Assembly: GCA_964579845.1 (NCBI GenBank)
Contig: CAZOHC010000029.1
Coordinates: 1-14,320, forward strand
Length of the DNA: 14,320 nucleotides
Direction: 5' to 3'
From: CAZOHC01 sp964579845
Lineage (GTDB): Bacteria; Patescibacteriota; Microgenomatia; Levybacterales; UBA12049
This document shows, piece after piece, positions 13,746 through 14,320 of this stretch. How positions within the stretch are numbered: position 1 is the stretch's first letter; each line of letters starts with the position of its first letter. Below the pieces are notes generated by a model that was not told where the DNA came from, made no database searches, and saw only the letters and a program-made list of their open reading frames with translations. Made by a program: the position numbers and the translations under genes.

Positions 13746-14320
13746 TTATAGCTCCGTGCATACATTCTTTCCATCTACAGGCCTAAATGCTCGTTCCCCG
13801 TCGCATACACAGCTGTTATCAGATATATGTCCAGTAGTACAAGAAGGCCAAGTAGATGAGTCAAGTTTATCAAAAAGTTCGTTTTGTCCATCTTTTTCAG
13901 GTCCGGATATCTCGCAGTTCGGATCATTCGGGCGGCAGAATCCCGGGATACGGAGGATGTCGACACCGATGACTTCTAAAATGACGAGTGAGAAGACGAG
14001 AAACGCGAATCCGATGATGGCTGAGGTGATTCTCTCGCGGGCTTCCTGGATCTTCTCAGGATTCCCCTGCGACGTCATCATCTGATAACCTGACTGGATG
14101 ATGAGGAGGAGGAGAATCCCCCCGGATATACTGAGGAGGAATGTAAATAACCCGCTGATAAAAGCTTTGGGATCAGTACTGATTGCAAATCCGAGTCCGG
14201 TATAAACAGAGTCACACCCTTTTAATATTTGACGATCTCCAGCTGGTTCAGTCACTTTTTGACTACAAGGAGGAAGGGGAGGAGCGAAGTTCTGGTCTTC
14301 AGCTGGTTGGGACCCCTCAG
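13746..14320 (-). CDS. VirB2/TrbC-like pilin with Cys-rich tail, paralog 4 (5' end outside window)
   Basis: The frame is open from the stop at 13746 to the right edge, giving 190 visible residues. A GTG at 14255 exists, but 21 further codons upstream are open and read Pro-rich with a Cys, so the true start and signal peptide probably lie beyond the window. Two hydrophobic helices flank YQMMTSQGNPEKIQEARERI, a divergent version of the loop in the other pilins. After the second helix comes CRPNDPNC, matching the C-terminal cysteine motif of paralogs 1 and 2. A unique tail then carries further cysteines (WPSC, SCVCDGE and NVC), suggesting a small disulfide-bonded domain outside the cell. It could be a pilus-tip or adhesive subunit. 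The pilin-like core is clear; the tail's role is inferred. Confidence 0.85.
   Translation of the reverse strand, partial: EGSQPAEDQNFAPPLPPCSQKVTEPAGDRQILKGCDSVYTGLGFAISTDPKAFISGLFTFLLSISGGILLLLIIQSGYQMMTSQGNPEKIQEARERITSAIIGFAFLVFSLVILEVIGVDILRIPGFCRPNDPNCEISGPEKDGQNELFDKLDSSTWPSCTTGHISDNSCVCDGERAFRPVDGKNVCTEL

Noticed and set aside
14255..14255. GTG start for pilin paralog 4
   Set aside because: The frame remains open to the window edge and a two-helix pilin with outer cysteines is expected to have a signal peptide further upstream.
1..14320. tRNA, rRNA, CRISPR array or transposase
   Set aside because: None was recognised on either strand by reading; tRNAs were not searched with a covariance model.

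Overview
The window most likely comes from a Candidate Phyla Radiation (Patescibacteria) genome, perhaps a Microgenomates-type lineage; that placement is inference. It rests on a compact type IV secretion (T4SS)-like locus of the kind seen in those genomes: VirB4 ATPase, separate TraC-like domain protein, PrgI-family membrane protein and several small two-helix pilins. Several proteins carry Pro/Gln-rich linkers, and an S23-type four-helix-bundle gene is present. TGA is used as a normal stop several times, so code 25 lineages (Gracilibacteria, Absconditabacteria) are disfavoured.

Layout. (1) 1-2365, minus: a very large membrane protein that runs off the left edge, with a charged N-terminal half, one transmembrane helix, a DUF11-like domain and a cysteine-bearing outer domain. 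(2) 2366-2549: a spacer of degenerate 7-bp and 8-bp repeats. (3) 2550-5512, minus: VirB4 ATPase and the TraC-like protein, overlapping by ATGA. (4) 5611-6969, minus: PrgI-family protein with an added beta-sandwich domain at its C-terminus. (5) 6970-7207: spacer with three inverted repeats. (6) 7208-8626, minus: tail-anchored protein of unknown family, transcribed divergently from (7) 8684-11874, plus: a tightly packed three-gene operon (small basic protein, 875-aa helical protein, 115-aa helical protein), none recognised. (8) 11932-12306, minus: S23 four-helix-bundle gene bordered by inverted arrays of the 8-bp repeat. (9) 12344-14320, minus: four tandem VirB2/TrbC-like pilin genes, the last cut by the right edge.

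How it may work. VirB4 would supply ATP-driven energy for pilus assembly or substrate transfer. The TraC-like and PrgI proteins would form the inner-membrane base, the pilins the filament, and the left-edge protein a wall- or surface-facing part. Pro/Gln-rich tails on VirB4 and PrgI suggest flexible contacts. The divergent module in the middle is the least explained part and is a candidate for accessory or cargo components.

Expression. Several genes that begin a transcript have a sigma70-like -10 box only 6-11 nt before the ATG and no Shine-Dalgarno sequence, which points to leaderless mRNAs. Two internal operon genes have good Shine-Dalgarno sequences. All of this was read by eye; no search or folding was run.
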